Below, piece by piece: positions 26,908-35,830 of a stretch of 64,000 nt of DNA. The stretch lies in assembly GCF_029761915.1 (NCBI RefSeq), contig NZ_CP121695.1:3997501-4061500 (forward strand), given 5' to 3'. A program made the position numbers and the translations under genes. Below the pieces are notes generated by a model. It was not told the DNA's origin and did not search any database. It was given only the letters and a program-made list of their open reading frames with translations. Each line of letters starts with the position of its first letter. Position 1 is the stretch's first letter. The stretch comes from Bradyrhizobium sp. CB1650 (lineage in GTDB: Bacteria; Pseudomonadota; Alphaproteobacteria; Rhizobiales; Xanthobacteraceae).

Positions 26908-27486
26908 TTACTCCGCCGGTACGATGCTCGGCGCCAGGATCGCTTCGAGATGCTCGGGGCGGTCGCGGTTGACGTGGGCGAGATATTCGTCGGCGACCTT
27001 ACGCAGGCGGCGGCTGAGCTCGCTGGAGACGCTGAGACTGTCGAGCCTGGTGTTCTCGTGCACGATCGCCGCGATGGCATTGATGTGGTGCGAGAACAGC
27101 TCCACCGGTACCTTGGCGAGATCGGGTGCATGCTCGATGACCCGGCACAGGCTCTCGGCTATGCCGGCCGCCGACGGGAAGCCGAACGTCGCGGCATCGC
27201 CCTTGATGTCGTGAGCGGCGCGGAACAGCTCTCCGCGCTGTGCGTCGTCGAAGCCGTCTTGCTGGATGGCGGCCCAGGCGGCAGACAGCCGGTCGACCTC
27301 GCTCGCCATCCAGTCCTTGAACTCGCCGGAGAGGCCGGCCAGCGCCTGCTCGGCGCGCCCGACCGGATCGTCCATGTCCTTGGCCTCGACCCGACGCAGC
27401 ACCTTGCGCAATGGGTTGGGCTGCGTGATTACGTGATGGGTGGCGAAGGCCTTGACCTCGATGTCCCTTGCGCTGTTCTTCGCCAT
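26908..27486 (-). CDS. Histidine phosphotransfer (Hpt) domain protein
   Basis: This 192-residue protein contains an Hpt four-helix domain in about residues 80-180. The phosphorylatable His is in FRAAHDIKGDAATFG (H92). No kinase or receiver domain is fused, so it would shuttle phosphate between a hybrid kinase and a receiver. The response regulator gene lies directly upstream in the same direction, with a 27-bp gap, making it the obvious partner. The N-terminal 70 residues are unassigned. Confidence 0.88.
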   Translation of the reverse strand: MAKNSARDIEVKAFATHHVITQPNPLRKVLRRVEAKDMDDPVGRAEQALAGLSGEFKDWMASEVDRLSAAWAAIQQDGFDDAQRGELFRAAHDIKGDAATFGFPSAAGIAESLCRVIEHAPDLAKVPVELFSHHINAIAAIVHENTRLDSLSVSSELSRRLRKVADEYLAHVNRDRPEHLEAILAPSIVPAE

Positions 27487-27513
27487 GATGCCTGCCTCGC
27501 CTGAGACGTTGCG

Positions 27514-28059
27514 CTAGATGGAGGAGCGAGCCTTGTCGAGCAGCGAGGGCTGCTGGAGCACCTCATGCTTCTCGCCGACGCGGCGCTCGGGGCCCATATA
27601 GGCGGAGTTGATGTTGCGGCGGCGGTCGGGCCCGAAATAGGTCTTGGTCTTGATGAAGGGCCGCGGATTGGCGACCACGTTGAGGATGCGCTGATAGAGG
27701 CCCTTGGCCGAGATCGGCTTGGCCAAGAATTCGGTGACCCCGGCATCGCGCGCGACCGTGACGCGGCGCTTCTCCGAATGTCCCGTCAGCATGATGATCG
27801 GCGCGTAGGGGTTACCCTTGGACTCCGGCTGTCTGATCATCTGCGCGAGCTCGAGCCCGTCGAAGATCGGCATCGCCCAGTCGGTGATGACGATGTCGGG
27901 CACGTAGTGGCTGTACATTTCGAGCGCGGTCGCGCCGTCCTCGGCCTCATAGACTTCACGCGCGCCAAAGGAATGCAGCAGCGTCCGCAGGATGCGGCGC
28001 ATGTGCGGATTGTCGTCACAGACGAGGAAGCGCAGCTTGTTGAAGTCGATGCGGAACAT
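27514..28059 (-). CDS. Single-domain response regulator with tail
   Basis: This 181-residue receiver protein has FLVCDDNPHMRRILRTLL (acidic pocket D15/D16), phosphoacceptor VITDWAMP (D60), IMLTGHS and FLAKPIS (Lys). The tail of about 55 residues carries a doubled motif, YFGPDRRRN and YMGPERRVG, and has no DNA-binding domain. It probably works by protein contact within a phosphorelay with the Hpt protein encoded just downstream. The start at 28059 (MFRIDF) is preferred. The frame extends into upstream sequence that includes the insertion sequence boundary. Confidence 0.88.
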   Translation of the reverse strand: MFRIDFNKLRFLVCDDNPHMRRILRTLLHSFGAREVYEAEDGATALEMYSHYVPDIVITDWAMPIFDGLELAQMIRQPESKGNPYAPIIMLTGHSEKRRVTVARDAGVTEFLAKPISAKGLYQRILNVVANPRPFIKTKTYFGPDRRRNINSAYMGPERRVGEKHEVLQQPSLLDKARSSI

Positions 28060-28177
28060 GACGCCCGGGCCAAAGCGGTCAACCTTCGTTAACCATATCG
28101 TGCCGGGGGTTAACGAAGGGTTGCGATCGGGCCAGTGCGGACCGTGGGCGAGGCCGCCTAGCAGGCTGTTGAAGAAC

Positions 28178-28522
28178 TCAGCCACGTTCGCAAACGAAGG
28201 CTGAATCGTCGCCATTGTGTATGTAGAAGTGACCGACGAGCCTGCCCGCAGTGCCGATCATAGCCCATCCGCGACCGCAGGCGGGGTCATTCTCATCGTT
28301 CCCTTCCCATGAGAACTCCGCGCAGGCCGAACCGTCTCGCGCGCCGTAGCGGACATCGAGGAAGCCCTTCAGCGCACCGAAGGCAATTTCACCGTCGGAC
28401 TTGCCGTTGAAGGTGAGATGCGCCTGTTCGACGAGGTCGAGGAAGTCGCCGTCCCAGTTGTCCATTTCGACGATGCGCCAGCGGCCAGCAAAGGCCTTGG
28501 CGAAGCCGGGCACCTTGGCCAT
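28178..28522 (-). CDS. IS passenger protein, unknown function
   Basis: This 114-residue acidic protein begins MAKVPGFAKAFAGRWRIVEM. It continues NWDGDFLDLVEQAHLTFNGK, SDGEIAFGALKGFLDVRYG and AEFSWEGNDENDPACGRGW, a compact beta-rich fold. Its ATG overlaps the transposase stop (TGATG), so the two are translationally coupled. It ends 16 bases from the left terminal repeat. I recall a similar WRIVEM...WDxDFLD protein type as free-standing genes in other bacteria, without known function. No transposase or DNA-binding motif is seen. Confidence 0.75.
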   Translation of the reverse strand: MAKVPGFAKAFAGRWRIVEMDNWDGDFLDLVEQAHLTFNGKSDGEIAFGALKGFLDVRYGARDGSACAEFSWEGNDENDPACGRGWAMIGTAGRLVGHFYIHNGDDSAFVCERG

Positions 28523-29613
28523 CAGCCGGCCTCCGCGATCAACTTGGGCAGCCGCACCAGATTGTAGGCGGCGGCAGCGAAGGTAAAGGCCCATCCGACG
28601 CGTTCACGGCCACGGAAGCGGGTCTTCTCTTGCCCGGCGACCGTCTTGATCCAGCCGAATGCCTCCTCGATGCGCTTGCGGATGCGCTGGCTGACGGCAT
28701 AGCCGCTGTGCCGGGTCGTTCGCCCGTCGATCGCAGAGCTGCGGCCGCTGGTGTTCTGCGCAACATGCGGCGTCACGTTCATCGAGCGCAGCTCGTTGAC
28801 GAAGTCTTCTGCGTCGTAGGCTTTGTCGGCGCCAAGCGTGATCGCTGTCGGCCGGTCGGCACGCGGTTCGATCATGTGCAGCGCGGCCACCCGTTCGGCA
28901 TGCCCGTCGGCCCGCGTCAGGCAGGCGTCGACCAGCAGGCCGTGGCGGTTCTCCATCAGCCCATGCCCGATGAAGCACAGCTTCGTCTCCTTGCCCTTTC
29001 CCTTGCGGTAGAGCCTGGCATCCGGATCGGTGGTCGAAGCATGGGTGTCGTTTGAGCGTTTCTGGCCATGGAAGTCCGCTTCGGCATTGCGCCCGCCGCC
29101 TTGCGCCGGCGGCTCGCCAGAGCCATCCTTCGGCTTCACGCTCTTCATCGAGGCCCAGGCCTCGATCAGCGTGCCATCGACCGAGAAGTGATCGCTCGAC
29201 AGCAGCTTCTTCACCTTGGGCTGCGCCAGCACCGCCGCCAGGAACTTGGCCGCGATGTCGCCTTCCAGCAACCGGTCGCGGTTCTTCGAGAACACCGAAT
29301 GATCCCAGGCTGCGTCGTCGACGCCAATTCCGACGAACCAGCGGAACAGCAGGTCGTATTCCAGCCGCTCCATCAAAAGCCGTTCCGAGCGGATCGAATA
29401 AAACGCTTGCAACAGCATCGCCCGCAGCAGCTTCTCCGGCGGGATCGACGGCCGCCCAATCGGCGAATAGAGCGCGGCAAACTCGCGCTCCAGCGTCGCC
29501 AGCGCCTCGTTCACGATCGTCCGGATCGCTCGCAGCGGATGGTCACGCCGCACCCGCGCCTCCAGATCGACGTAGCTGAACAGCTCACCCGTTCGATTGT
29601 CGCCGCCGCGCAC
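28522..29613 (-). CDS. IS5-family DDE transposase
   Basis: This 363-residue transposase has the N-terminal DUF772-type region (RRDHPLRAIRTIVNEALATL, then GRPSIPPEKLLRAMLLQAFY). The DDE catalytic core follows: HFSVDGTLIEAWAS (first Asp), GADKAYDAEDFV (second Asp) and RIRKRIEEAFGWIKTVAGQ (Glu). The motifs are intact and the frame is uninterrupted, so the element may be active. The stop overlaps the passenger start by one base. Confidence 0.93.
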   Translation of the reverse strand: MRGGDNRTGELFSYVDLEARVRRDHPLRAIRTIVNEALATLEREFAALYSPIGRPSIPPEKLLRAMLLQAFYSIRSERLLMERLEYDLLFRWFVGIGVDDAAWDHSVFSKNRDRLLEGDIAAKFLAAVLAQPKVKKLLSSDHFSVDGTLIEAWASMKSVKPKDGSGEPPAQGGGRNAEADFHGQKRSNDTHASTTDPDARLYRKGKGKETKLCFIGHGLMENRHGLLVDACLTRADGHAERVAALHMIEPRADRPTAITLGADKAYDAEDFVNELRSMNVTPHVAQNTSGRSSAIDGRTTRHSGYAVSQRIRKRIEEAFGWIKTVAGQEKTRFRGRERVGWAFTFAAAAYNLVRLPKLIAEAG

Positions 29614-29689
29614 GCACCATCTCCGAATCTCGTCGGAGCCAATGAATCACGGTCGCTGGTCGGCGGCGAGCACCTTTTTCAACAGCCTG

Positions 29690-30463
29690 CTAGTTGCCGA
29701 ACTGTTCGCGCAAGATGCGCTCTTCCAGGCTGTGGCCGGGATCGAACAGCATGCGCATCGAGATGGTCCTGTCGGCGAGCACCTCGACGCGCCGGACGTC
29801 GCGCACCTCGTCATGGTCGGCCACCGCAGCGACCGGGCGCTTCTCGTCCTCCAGCACCTCGATCACGACATAGGCGGTGTTGGGCAGGAGAGCGCCGCGC
29901 CAGCGGCGCGGGCGGAAGGCGCTGATCGGTGTCAACGCCAGCAGCGCGGCATTGATCGGCAGGATCGGCCCCTGGGCGGAGAGATTGTAGGCTGTCGAAC
30001 CCGCCGGCGTCGCCACCATGATGCCGTCGGCGATCAGCTCGGACATGCGCTCGCGCTCATCGATCAGGATGCGCAGGCGCGCCGCCTGGTAGGTCTGCCG
30101 GAACAGGGCGACCTCGTTGATGGCATGGTGGAGGTGCACGCGGTCGCGCACGTCGGTTGCCCGCATCAGGAGCGGATTGATCTCGGATTCATGGGCCGCC
30201 TCGAGCCGCGTGCGCAAATCGTGCGTCGAATATTCGTTCATCAGGAAGCCGACCGTGCCGCGGTGCATGCCGTAGATCGGCTTTCCCGTGTGCATGTTGT
30301 GGTGCAGCGTCTGGAGCATGAGCCCGTCGCCGCCGAGCGCGACCACGACGTCGGCATCCTTGGGATCGCAATTGCCGTAGCGTTCGGTGAGCTGGTTGAA
30401 GGCGGTCTGTGCTTCGCTGCTCGGGCTGGCGACGAAGGCGATCCGGTCGTAGGGCTTGGTCAT
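29690..30463 (-). CDS. nadK: NAD kinase
   Basis: This 257-residue enzyme phosphorylates NAD to NADP. The diagnostic GGDG motif is in [13 protein letters not shown] (44-47), followed by [10 protein letters not shown] and the NAD-binding [18 protein letters not shown]. The start at 30463 ([13 protein letters not shown]) is preferred to an upstream one at 30556, whose extra 31 residues lack coding character. The TAG stop is formed by the CTAG target duplication of the adjoining insertion sequence. The C-terminus QFGN looks natural for the family. Confidence 0.95.
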   Translation of the reverse strand: MTKPYDRIAFVASPSSEAQTAFNQLTERYGNCDPKDADVVVALGGDGLMLQTLHHNMHTGKPIYGMHRGTVGFLMNEYSTHDLRTRLEAAHESEINPLLMRATDVRDRVHLHHAINEVALFRQTYQAARLRILIDERERMSELIADGIMVATPAGSTAYNLSAQGPILPINAALLALTPISAFRPRRWRGALLPNTAYVVIEVLEDEKRPVAAVADHDEVRDVRRVEVLADRTISMRMLFDPGHSLEERILREQFGN

Positions 30464-30722
30464 GATCTTCCGGGCGGATGCCGCTGGCTCGAGGAGGTTG
30501 CGCCGGGGTCGTCTATACGACCCGGGCCTCCATTGTCGAGGATGACGACCTCTCAAGGCAAGCGGGGTGCGGGCAGGACGGCCGTCGGTCCGGATTTAGG
30601 GTAAAAAGCCGGGCCGATCAGCGGCTTCGGGCGTTGCCAGACCCGCGATCCCCCAAACCGTCGCAATTCCTCGCTAGCCTTCGGTCCTCACCGGCTCTTA
30701 CATCCGGGCAGGGAGAACGATC

Positions 30723-32291
30723 ATGCTCATGAGTTTGCCGGCGCTGCGCCGCACGACCCTGCTGCTGGTGGTGTCCACTTTCGCGTTCGCAGAATGGGCG
30801 CATGCGGATGATCCACCGCAGCCGCGTCTCGAGGCGACCGCTCCTGCGGGGCAGAAGGGGGGCCGTGGCGGCGGTGCGCAGGGCGTAGGCCAGGCTTCGC
30901 CCTCCGTCGCCGAACCGCGTGGCCTCCCTGCGGATGCGACGACGAAACAGACGCTCGACCTGCCCGGGCGAACGCTGGCCTTCACCGCGATCGCCGGCTC
31001 GATCCGTCTGTTCGACGACAAGCGCGAGCCGCAGGCCGATATCGCCTACACCTCGTATGAACTCGATGGCGCCGACCGCGCCACGCGCCCGGTCACCTTC
31101 CTGTTCAATGGCGGACCCGGCGCATCTTCGGCATGGCTCCAGTTCGGCAGCGCCGGGCCGTGGCGGCTGCCGCTCGATGGCGAAGCTCTCTCATCGTCGG
31201 CGTCGCCCGAGGTGAGGCCGAACGCGGAGACCTGGCTCGACTTCACCGATCTGGTCTTCATCGATCCGGCCGGCACCGGCTACAGCCGCTTCGTGGCGAG
31301 CGGCGAGGATGCGCGCAAACGGTTCTATTCGATCGACGGCGACGTCAACTCGATTGCGCTCGTGATCCGCCGCTGGCTCGAGAAGCATGACCGGCTGCTC
31401 TCGCCGAAATACGTCGCGGGCGAAAGCTATGGCGGCATTCGCGGGCCGAAGGTCGTACGTCAGTTGCAGCTCCAGTATGGCGTCGGGGTCAGAGGATTGA
31501 TCCTGCTGTCGCCGCTGTTCGACTTCCGCGACTTCACAGGCACCAGCCTCCTGCAATATGTCGCGACGCTGCCGAGCTATGCGGCTGTCGCGCGCGAAGC
31601 CAAGGGGCCGGTGACGCGCGCCGATCTCGCCGATGTCGAAGCCTATGCGCGCGGCGAGTTCCTGGCCGACCTCGTCAAGGGCGAAGCGGACAAGGAGGCC
31701 ACCAATCGTCTCGCCGACAGGGTCGCAGCCCTGACCGGCATCGATCAGGCGATGAGCCGCAGGCTTGCCGGTCGTTTCGATGTCGGTGAATTTCGCCGCG
31801 AGTTCGACCGCAAGAACGGCAAGGTCACCGGCCGCTATGACGCATCCGTGCGCGGCTACGATCCTTACCCGGATTCGAGCAGCTCCCGTTTCGGCGACCC
31901 CTCCGGCGACTCGCTTCAGGCGCCGCTCACCAGCGCTGCGGTCGACATCCTGACACGCAGGCTCAACTGGCGGCCCGACGGCTCCTATGAAGTGCTGAAC
32001 GGCTCGGTCGAACGCGCCTGGGATTTCGGCCACGGCATCAACCCGCCGCAGTCGGTGTCGGAGCTGCGCCAGATACTTGCGACCGATCCGAAGCTCAACA
32101 TACTGGTCGGGCACGGCCTGTTCGATCTCGCCACGCCCTATTTCGGAACGCAGAGGGTGCTCGACCAGTTGCCGGCCTTCGCGACGTCGCGGATCAAGTT
32201 CGTCGTCTATCCCGGCGGCCACATGTTCTATTCCCGCGATGGATCGCGGCGGGCGTTTCGTAGCGAGGTCGAGCAGCTCATCAAGGAGTAG
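30723..32291 (+). CDS. Exported S10 serine carboxypeptidase-like protein
   Basis: This 522-residue protein has a signal peptide (about 1-28) and a Gly-rich linker. The peptidase S10 fold follows: FLFNGGPGASSAW, catalytic Ser in VAGESYGGIRGP (S235), Asp in LVGHGLFDLATPYF and His in VYPGGHMFY. Such enzymes release C-terminal residues, often at acidic pH, and the protein is probably periplasmic. The GGGAGAAC ribosome-binding site supports the ATG at 30723. The 3' end overlaps the convergent hydrolase gene by 11 bases. Confidence 0.9.
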   Translation: MLMSLPALRRTTLLLVVSTFAFAEWAHADDPPQPRLEATAPAGQKGGRGGGAQGVGQASPSVAEPRGLPADATTKQTLDLPGRTLAFTAIAGSIRLFDDKREPQADIAYTSYELDGADRATRPVTFLFNGGPGASSAWLQFGSAGPWRLPLDGEALSSSASPEVRPNAETWLDFTDLVFIDPAGTGYSRFVASGEDARKRFYSIDGDVNSIALVIRRWLEKHDRLLSPKYVAGESYGGIRGPKVVRQLQLQYGVGVRGLILLSPLFDFRDFTGTSLLQYVATLPSYAAVAREAKGPVTRADLADVEAYARGEFLADLVKGEADKEATNRLADRVAALTGIDQAMSRRLAGRFDVGEFRREFDRKNGKVTGRYDASVRGYDPYPDSSSSRFGDPSGDSLQAPLTSAAVDILTRRLNWRPDGSYEVLNGSVERAWDFGHGINPPQSVSELRQILATDPKLNILVGHGLFDLATPYFGTQRVLDQLPAFATSRIKFVVYPGGHMFYSRDGSRRAFRSEVEQLIKE

Positions 32292-33666
32292 GCCGGCGTT
32301 TGCGTGGCGGATATCGGCGCGCGATCTCGCGCGCCACGACGGCCTGGGGTTTGACGTTGGCGCCGGCGAGCCAGATGTCGCAGACCTTGCCACGGCCATC
32401 CCGAATGCGGCGCACCGGCTCGCCATGGCTGGCATAACCGGCGGCCGAGGCGAGCTTGCCGGTGTCGCGGCCGGTCACCTCGATCTCGGCGGCGTCCATG
32501 AACGGGTTGTTGAACTGCGGATTGGCGACGAGCACGCGGTTGCCCATCGGCACCAGGTCGGTCGCCCCCCAGATCGTCCACCAGCGGCCGGTCCAGTCGC
32601 GCACGCGCCTTTGAGGTGGGCCACGCATCTGGAAGGTGCGCAGGATCTGCATCGCGCCATCCATCCAGATCGGCGCCGCGCCATCGATGGAATTGCTCAA
32701 AATGCTGATCGCGACCTCGCACCCCGGGATGGAGCAGGTCCGGGAGATATAGCCCTGGAAGCCGCCGCCATGGCCGAACCAGTCCCAGCCGTCGGTCTTG
32801 CCGGCGTTGACGCCGAGACCGTAATAGCCCTCCAGGCTTTGCGGGATACGCCAATGATGTCGCGTCATCTCGCGGCGGCTCGCAACCGACAGCACGCTCT
32901 TTCTGGCATTGGGCGCGAGCTGCGCGAAGAATCGTGCCGTGTCGGCTGCAGTGGCAACAAAGCCGGCGGCAGAGGCCATCGCGTGGGCGGGATTGTCGCC
33001 GGGGATCACGCAGCGCTCGCCGAGCGGCAGCTTTCGCGTGTGGCCGCGTGCGAACGGCGCGCTTTTCGGAATCGGTGCGTTCGGCTCGGTCTCGCGCAGG
33101 CCCGCGGTCTGTATGATTTCGCGTTTGATCCAGACAGGGTAGGGCTCCTTCGTCACGGCCTCGATCACGAGGCCGATCAGCCCAAAACCATGATTGGAAT
33201 ATTTGAAGCGCGTACCGGCCTCGATCGCGGTGGGCAGCTTCAGCTCTGCGCGCAGCTCCTTCTCGCTGAGATAAGAACGGTTGTCGATGAACTGGCCGGA
33301 ATCGGCGCCGTCCCGCGTTAGCCCGGCGCTGTGCGACAGCACCTGCGCCAGCGTGGTCTCGGCGACGCGCGGATGCAGGCCGCCGACATATTGGCCGACG
33401 GGATCGTCGAGCCGCAATCGGCGCTGCTCGCGCAGCTTCAGAATGCCGGCCGAGGTAAAACTCTTCGAATGCGAGGCGATACGGAAGCGATGGCGCGGCG
33501 TGAGCTTCTCGCCGGTGTCGAGGTTGGCGACACCGAAGGCATGCTCGGCGACGATCTCGCCGCGATGGGTGATGGCGATGATGACGCCCGGCTGTTGCGA
33601 TCCGATCAGTTGAAATTCGATCCAGGAGCCGATGTAGTCGATCGCGGATCGTAGCCACGCGTCCAT
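32281..33666 (-). CDS. Beta-lactamase-fold serine hydrolase with C-terminal extension
   Basis: This 461-residue protein has the three motifs of the class C/PBP group: SxxK as SHSK in RIASHSKSFTSAG, YxN as YSN in RFKYSNHGFG and HGGGFQGY as the third. No signal peptide is seen. The C-terminal about 110 residues (WTGRWWTIWGATDLVP onward) form a lipocalin-like beta extension seen in some peptidases and esterases of this family. It is probably a D-aminopeptidase- or esterase-type enzyme; the substrate is unknown. Confidence 0.88.
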   Translation of the reverse strand: MDAWLRSAIDYIGSWIEFQLIGSQQPGVIIAITHRGEIVAEHAFGVANLDTGEKLTPRHRFRIASHSKSFTSAGILKLREQRRLRLDDPVGQYVGGLHPRVAETTLAQVLSHSAGLTRDGADSGQFIDNRSYLSEKELRAELKLPTAIEAGTRFKYSNHGFGLIGLVIEAVTKEPYPVWIKREIIQTAGLRETEPNAPIPKSAPFARGHTRKLPLGERCVIPGDNPAHAMASAAGFVATAADTARFFAQLAPNARKSVLSVASRREMTRHHWRIPQSLEGYYGLGVNAGKTDGWDWFGHGGGFQGYISRTCSIPGCEVAISILSNSIDGAAPIWMDGAMQILRTFQMRGPPQRRVRDWTGRWWTIWGATDLVPMGNRVLVANPQFNNPFMDAAEIEVTGRDTGKLASAAGYASHGEPVRRIRDGRGKVCDIWLAGANVKPQAVVAREIARRYPPRKRRPTP

Positions 33667-33719
33667 TGCGCACCAATTGCGAAGGAGAAATGCTGCGCAA
33701 AGGCTAGCCGAAAATGCAG

Positions 33720-33757
33720 AACCGGCACAACCCCGAGAGGTTGTGCCGGTTCGTTTG
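33720..33757. terminator. Terminator-like hairpin
   Basis: A perfect 13-bp stem (33720-33732 with 33739-33751) with a 6-base loop lies between the leftward hydrolase and TPR genes. A CGTTTGTCTT run follows on the plus side. On the minus strand it would end the TPR transcript 28 bases after its stop. Confidence 0.65.
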
Positions 33758-33778
33758 TCTTCAGACCTCGTCGAGATC

Positions 33779-34321
33779 TCAGTAGACGAGCGTCGCGCCG
33801 GTCGGCTTGTCCAGCGCGGCTGCGAGCGAACGATACTCGGTGCTATCGGTGCCGGCGAGGGAGGCGATCTTGTTCAGATGATACTGCGCCTGTTCGCGAT
33901 TGCCCTGCTCGAGCTGCCAGAGGCCGTAATACTGCCAGGTGCGGACGTGGTTCGGATCGTCCTTCAGCGCCAGCTCGTAGTAGATCTTCGACTGCTGGTA
34001 GTCGCCGAGCTTGCGGTAGGAATAGCCGATCAGATTGGCGACGTCGGCGACGTCCTCGCGCTTGAGCGCCTTCAACTGGTCGATGGCGCCCGTATAATCG
34101 TGGCGGTCGTAGATCGCGGTGTAGGCCGTGCGATAGGCGGCAAGGAATTTGGGATCGCTGACAGAGGAGCTCTTCTTCTTCGATTTCTTGCCCGATGAGT
34201 CCGACTTCGGCGGGGACGAGGGCTCGTCGCTGCCCGCGGCGTAAGCGCTCGTCAGCACCGGTCCGGCCGCCAGCGTCATCGAGACCAGTCCCGGTACCAG
34301 AAGCATTGAAAGTCTGCGCAT
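33779..34321 (-). CDS. Exported TPR-repeat protein
   Basis: This 180-residue protein has a signal peptide (about 1-29, ending SAYAAG) and a Ser/Lys-rich linker (KSDSSGKKSKKKSSS). About three tetratricopeptide units follow: FLAAYRTAYTAIYDRHDYTGAIDQL, ANLIGYSYRKLGDYQQSKIYY and RTWQYYGLWQLEQGNREQA. It is presumably a periplasmic protein-interaction module with unknown partners. GGGAGAAG six bases before the ATG supports the start. Confidence 0.85.
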   Translation of the reverse strand: MRRLSMLLVPGLVSMTLAAGPVLTSAYAAGSDEPSSPPKSDSSGKKSKKKSSSVSDPKFLAAYRTAYTAIYDRHDYTGAIDQLKALKREDVADVANLIGYSYRKLGDYQQSKIYYELALKDDPNHVRTWQYYGLWQLEQGNREQAQYHLNKIASLAGTDSTEYRSLAAALDKPTGATLVY

Positions 34322-34570
34322 CTATCTTCTCCCGTATGGAACGAGGCGATCCTACACGATTGCCTGCTGACGGGAACACCCGGGTTGCGAAAACATTCCC
34401 GGCAGCCCGGCCTATCGCTCGGCGGGGGGATGACAAACTTGTCATCCAGATGAACGGAAGCTTGCAATGCGCTTCAGAATGGGTTCAGCGCGCTGCGCCT
34501 AGGCTCTCTCCTACGATCGAAGGGTTGGCGAGAGGGCGCCGCCTCAAGATCCTTCAAAGAGGAGACCACC

Positions 34571-34930
34571 ATGCTGAAGACCATTTCCGCAGCCTTGCTC
34601 GCAGCCTCCGTGATCGCAGCCCCGGCCTTCGCCGCCGAAGCGGGCAAGACCACCACCGCCGCACCGGTGATCAAGGCGGACCAGACCCAGACCAAGGTGT
34701 CGAACTCCGCCGTCAAGCCGAACGCCGGCGTCAAGGCCGACACGAAGAAGGCCGCTGACGTCAAGGCGGATTCCAAGGCGAAGGCGATGAACGCCAATGC
34801 CGCCATCGCGCCCGCCGAACACAAGTCCGTGCGCACGCACCGCCATCACCACAAGCAGGTGTCGGCCAAGAAGTCGGTGAAGACGCAACCGGACGTCACC
34901 AAGCCGGTGAGCACCGACAAGCGTAGCTGA
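34571..34930 (+). CDS. Small exported Lys/Ala/His-rich protein
   Basis: This 119-residue protein has a clear signal peptide (MLKTISAALLAASVIAAPAF, cleaved after AFA). The mature part is low-complexity and basic (KADTKKAADVKADSKAKA) with a short His cluster, RTHRHHHKQ. It is probably disordered in the periplasm; the His cluster might bind metal, but nothing proves it. A strong AGAGGAG site precedes the ATG. The function is unknown. Confidence 0.7.
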   Translation: MLKTISAALLAASVIAAPAFAAEAGKTTTAAPVIKADQTQTKVSNSAVKPNAGVKADTKKAADVKADSKAKAMNANAAIAPAEHKSVRTHRHHHKQVSAKKSVKTQPDVTKPVSTDKRS

Positions 34931-35139
34931 CGACTGATCCCGCGAGGCGGCACCCACCGCATTGCCCGCCGCCTCGCGCGGAATTCAGGTCGGCCCGTTT
35001 CGTCATGGCGTGCATGCGAAAGCGTGAACGTCGGGCGGCGGGCCGGTATGCTCTGGCCGGCCGGCAAGTCCAGCGAATTCCCTTGGGGCAACCTTGGCGC
35101 TAAAACATCTCCGAGTCGGATTGGCTGGAGACGTGGTCT

Positions 35140-35550
35140 GTGGGGCGATTGGCGAAACGTGCGGCGGTCCTCGTGCTGCCGCTGGCGCTTGCGGCATGTT
35201 TTGGCAGCGACGGTGACCGCCCCTCCCTGATCGACGCGGGGCCGCAGCCGTTTCCCGACAATTTCCGCAGCGACACCCTGGCGCTCATGCGCGCCTATCT
35301 CAACAATCCGGTTGGCGTCCGCGACGCCGGCATGGCCGAGCCGGTGCTGCGGCAGGTTGGCGGTCGTCCCTTCTATGTGAGCTGCCTGCACTTCACACCG
35401 CGTGAGGCCGATGGCAGCTACAAGGGGTTGCGCGAGCGGGCCGTCGTCTACGTCAACGGACGGGCGGACCGCGTCGTGGAGCGCGCCAACGAGTTCTGCG
35501 CCGGCGCGGTTTACGCACCCTTTCCGGAACTGGAAAAGATGACGCGGTAG
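35140..35550 (+). CDS. Small lipoprotein of unknown function
   Basis: This 136-residue protein has a lipoprotein signal (AVLVLPLALAACFGSDG, with Cys at about 20 as lipid anchor). A compact domain of about 110 residues follows (LALMRAYLNNPVGVRDAGMA, RPFYVSCLHFTPREADGSYK, VVYVNGRADRVVERANEFC). Two Cys of the mature part may form a disulphide. The GTG start fits the signal. It is an outer-membrane or periplasmic lipoprotein with no assigned role. Confidence 0.75.
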   Translation: MGRLAKRAAVLVLPLALAACFGSDGDRPSLIDAGPQPFPDNFRSDTLALMRAYLNNPVGVRDAGMAEPVLRQVGGRPFYVSCLHFTPREADGSYKGLRERAVVYVNGRADRVVERANEFCAGAVYAPFPELEKMTR

Positions 35551-35830
35551 TGCAAAGCGGCCTTCATCGCTCGGTGGTAGGACGAGAACCGCCGGAGCCG
35601 CTGGATCACATTTTGGCGAGCTTTGAACGGGCGGTTGGGCCTTGCGACAAACTGTTACGGCAGTCCTTGCGCGGACGACGGAATCTGTCGGCTGCAAGGG
35701 AACGCGACGGAACAAAAGCGCATCGTTGCCGCCCCGTCACAGTAACGGACGATCAACGTTCCGGCATCGCCGCCAGGCAACCAAATTCACGCCACGTTGT
35801 TTGCTGAGGGTCAAATTCGAAAGAACGGGG

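Larger units (their letters stand above)
28162..29689 (-). mobile_element. IS5-group insertion sequence with passenger gene
   Basis: The element is 1528 bp. Terminal inverted repeats start CAGGCTGTTGAA at both ends and match for about 15 bases with one mismatch. It is flanked by CTAG at 28158-28161 and 29690-29693, a 4-bp target duplication of the YTAR type known for the IS5 group. It encodes a transposase and a coupled small passenger on the minus strand. The right-hand CTAG holds the nadK stop codon, so insertion left nadK intact. Confidence 0.88.

Noticed and set aside
31191..32435. 414-codon minus-strand frame
   Set aside because: Antisense to the S10 carboxypeptidase gene, whose catalytic motifs are all in place.
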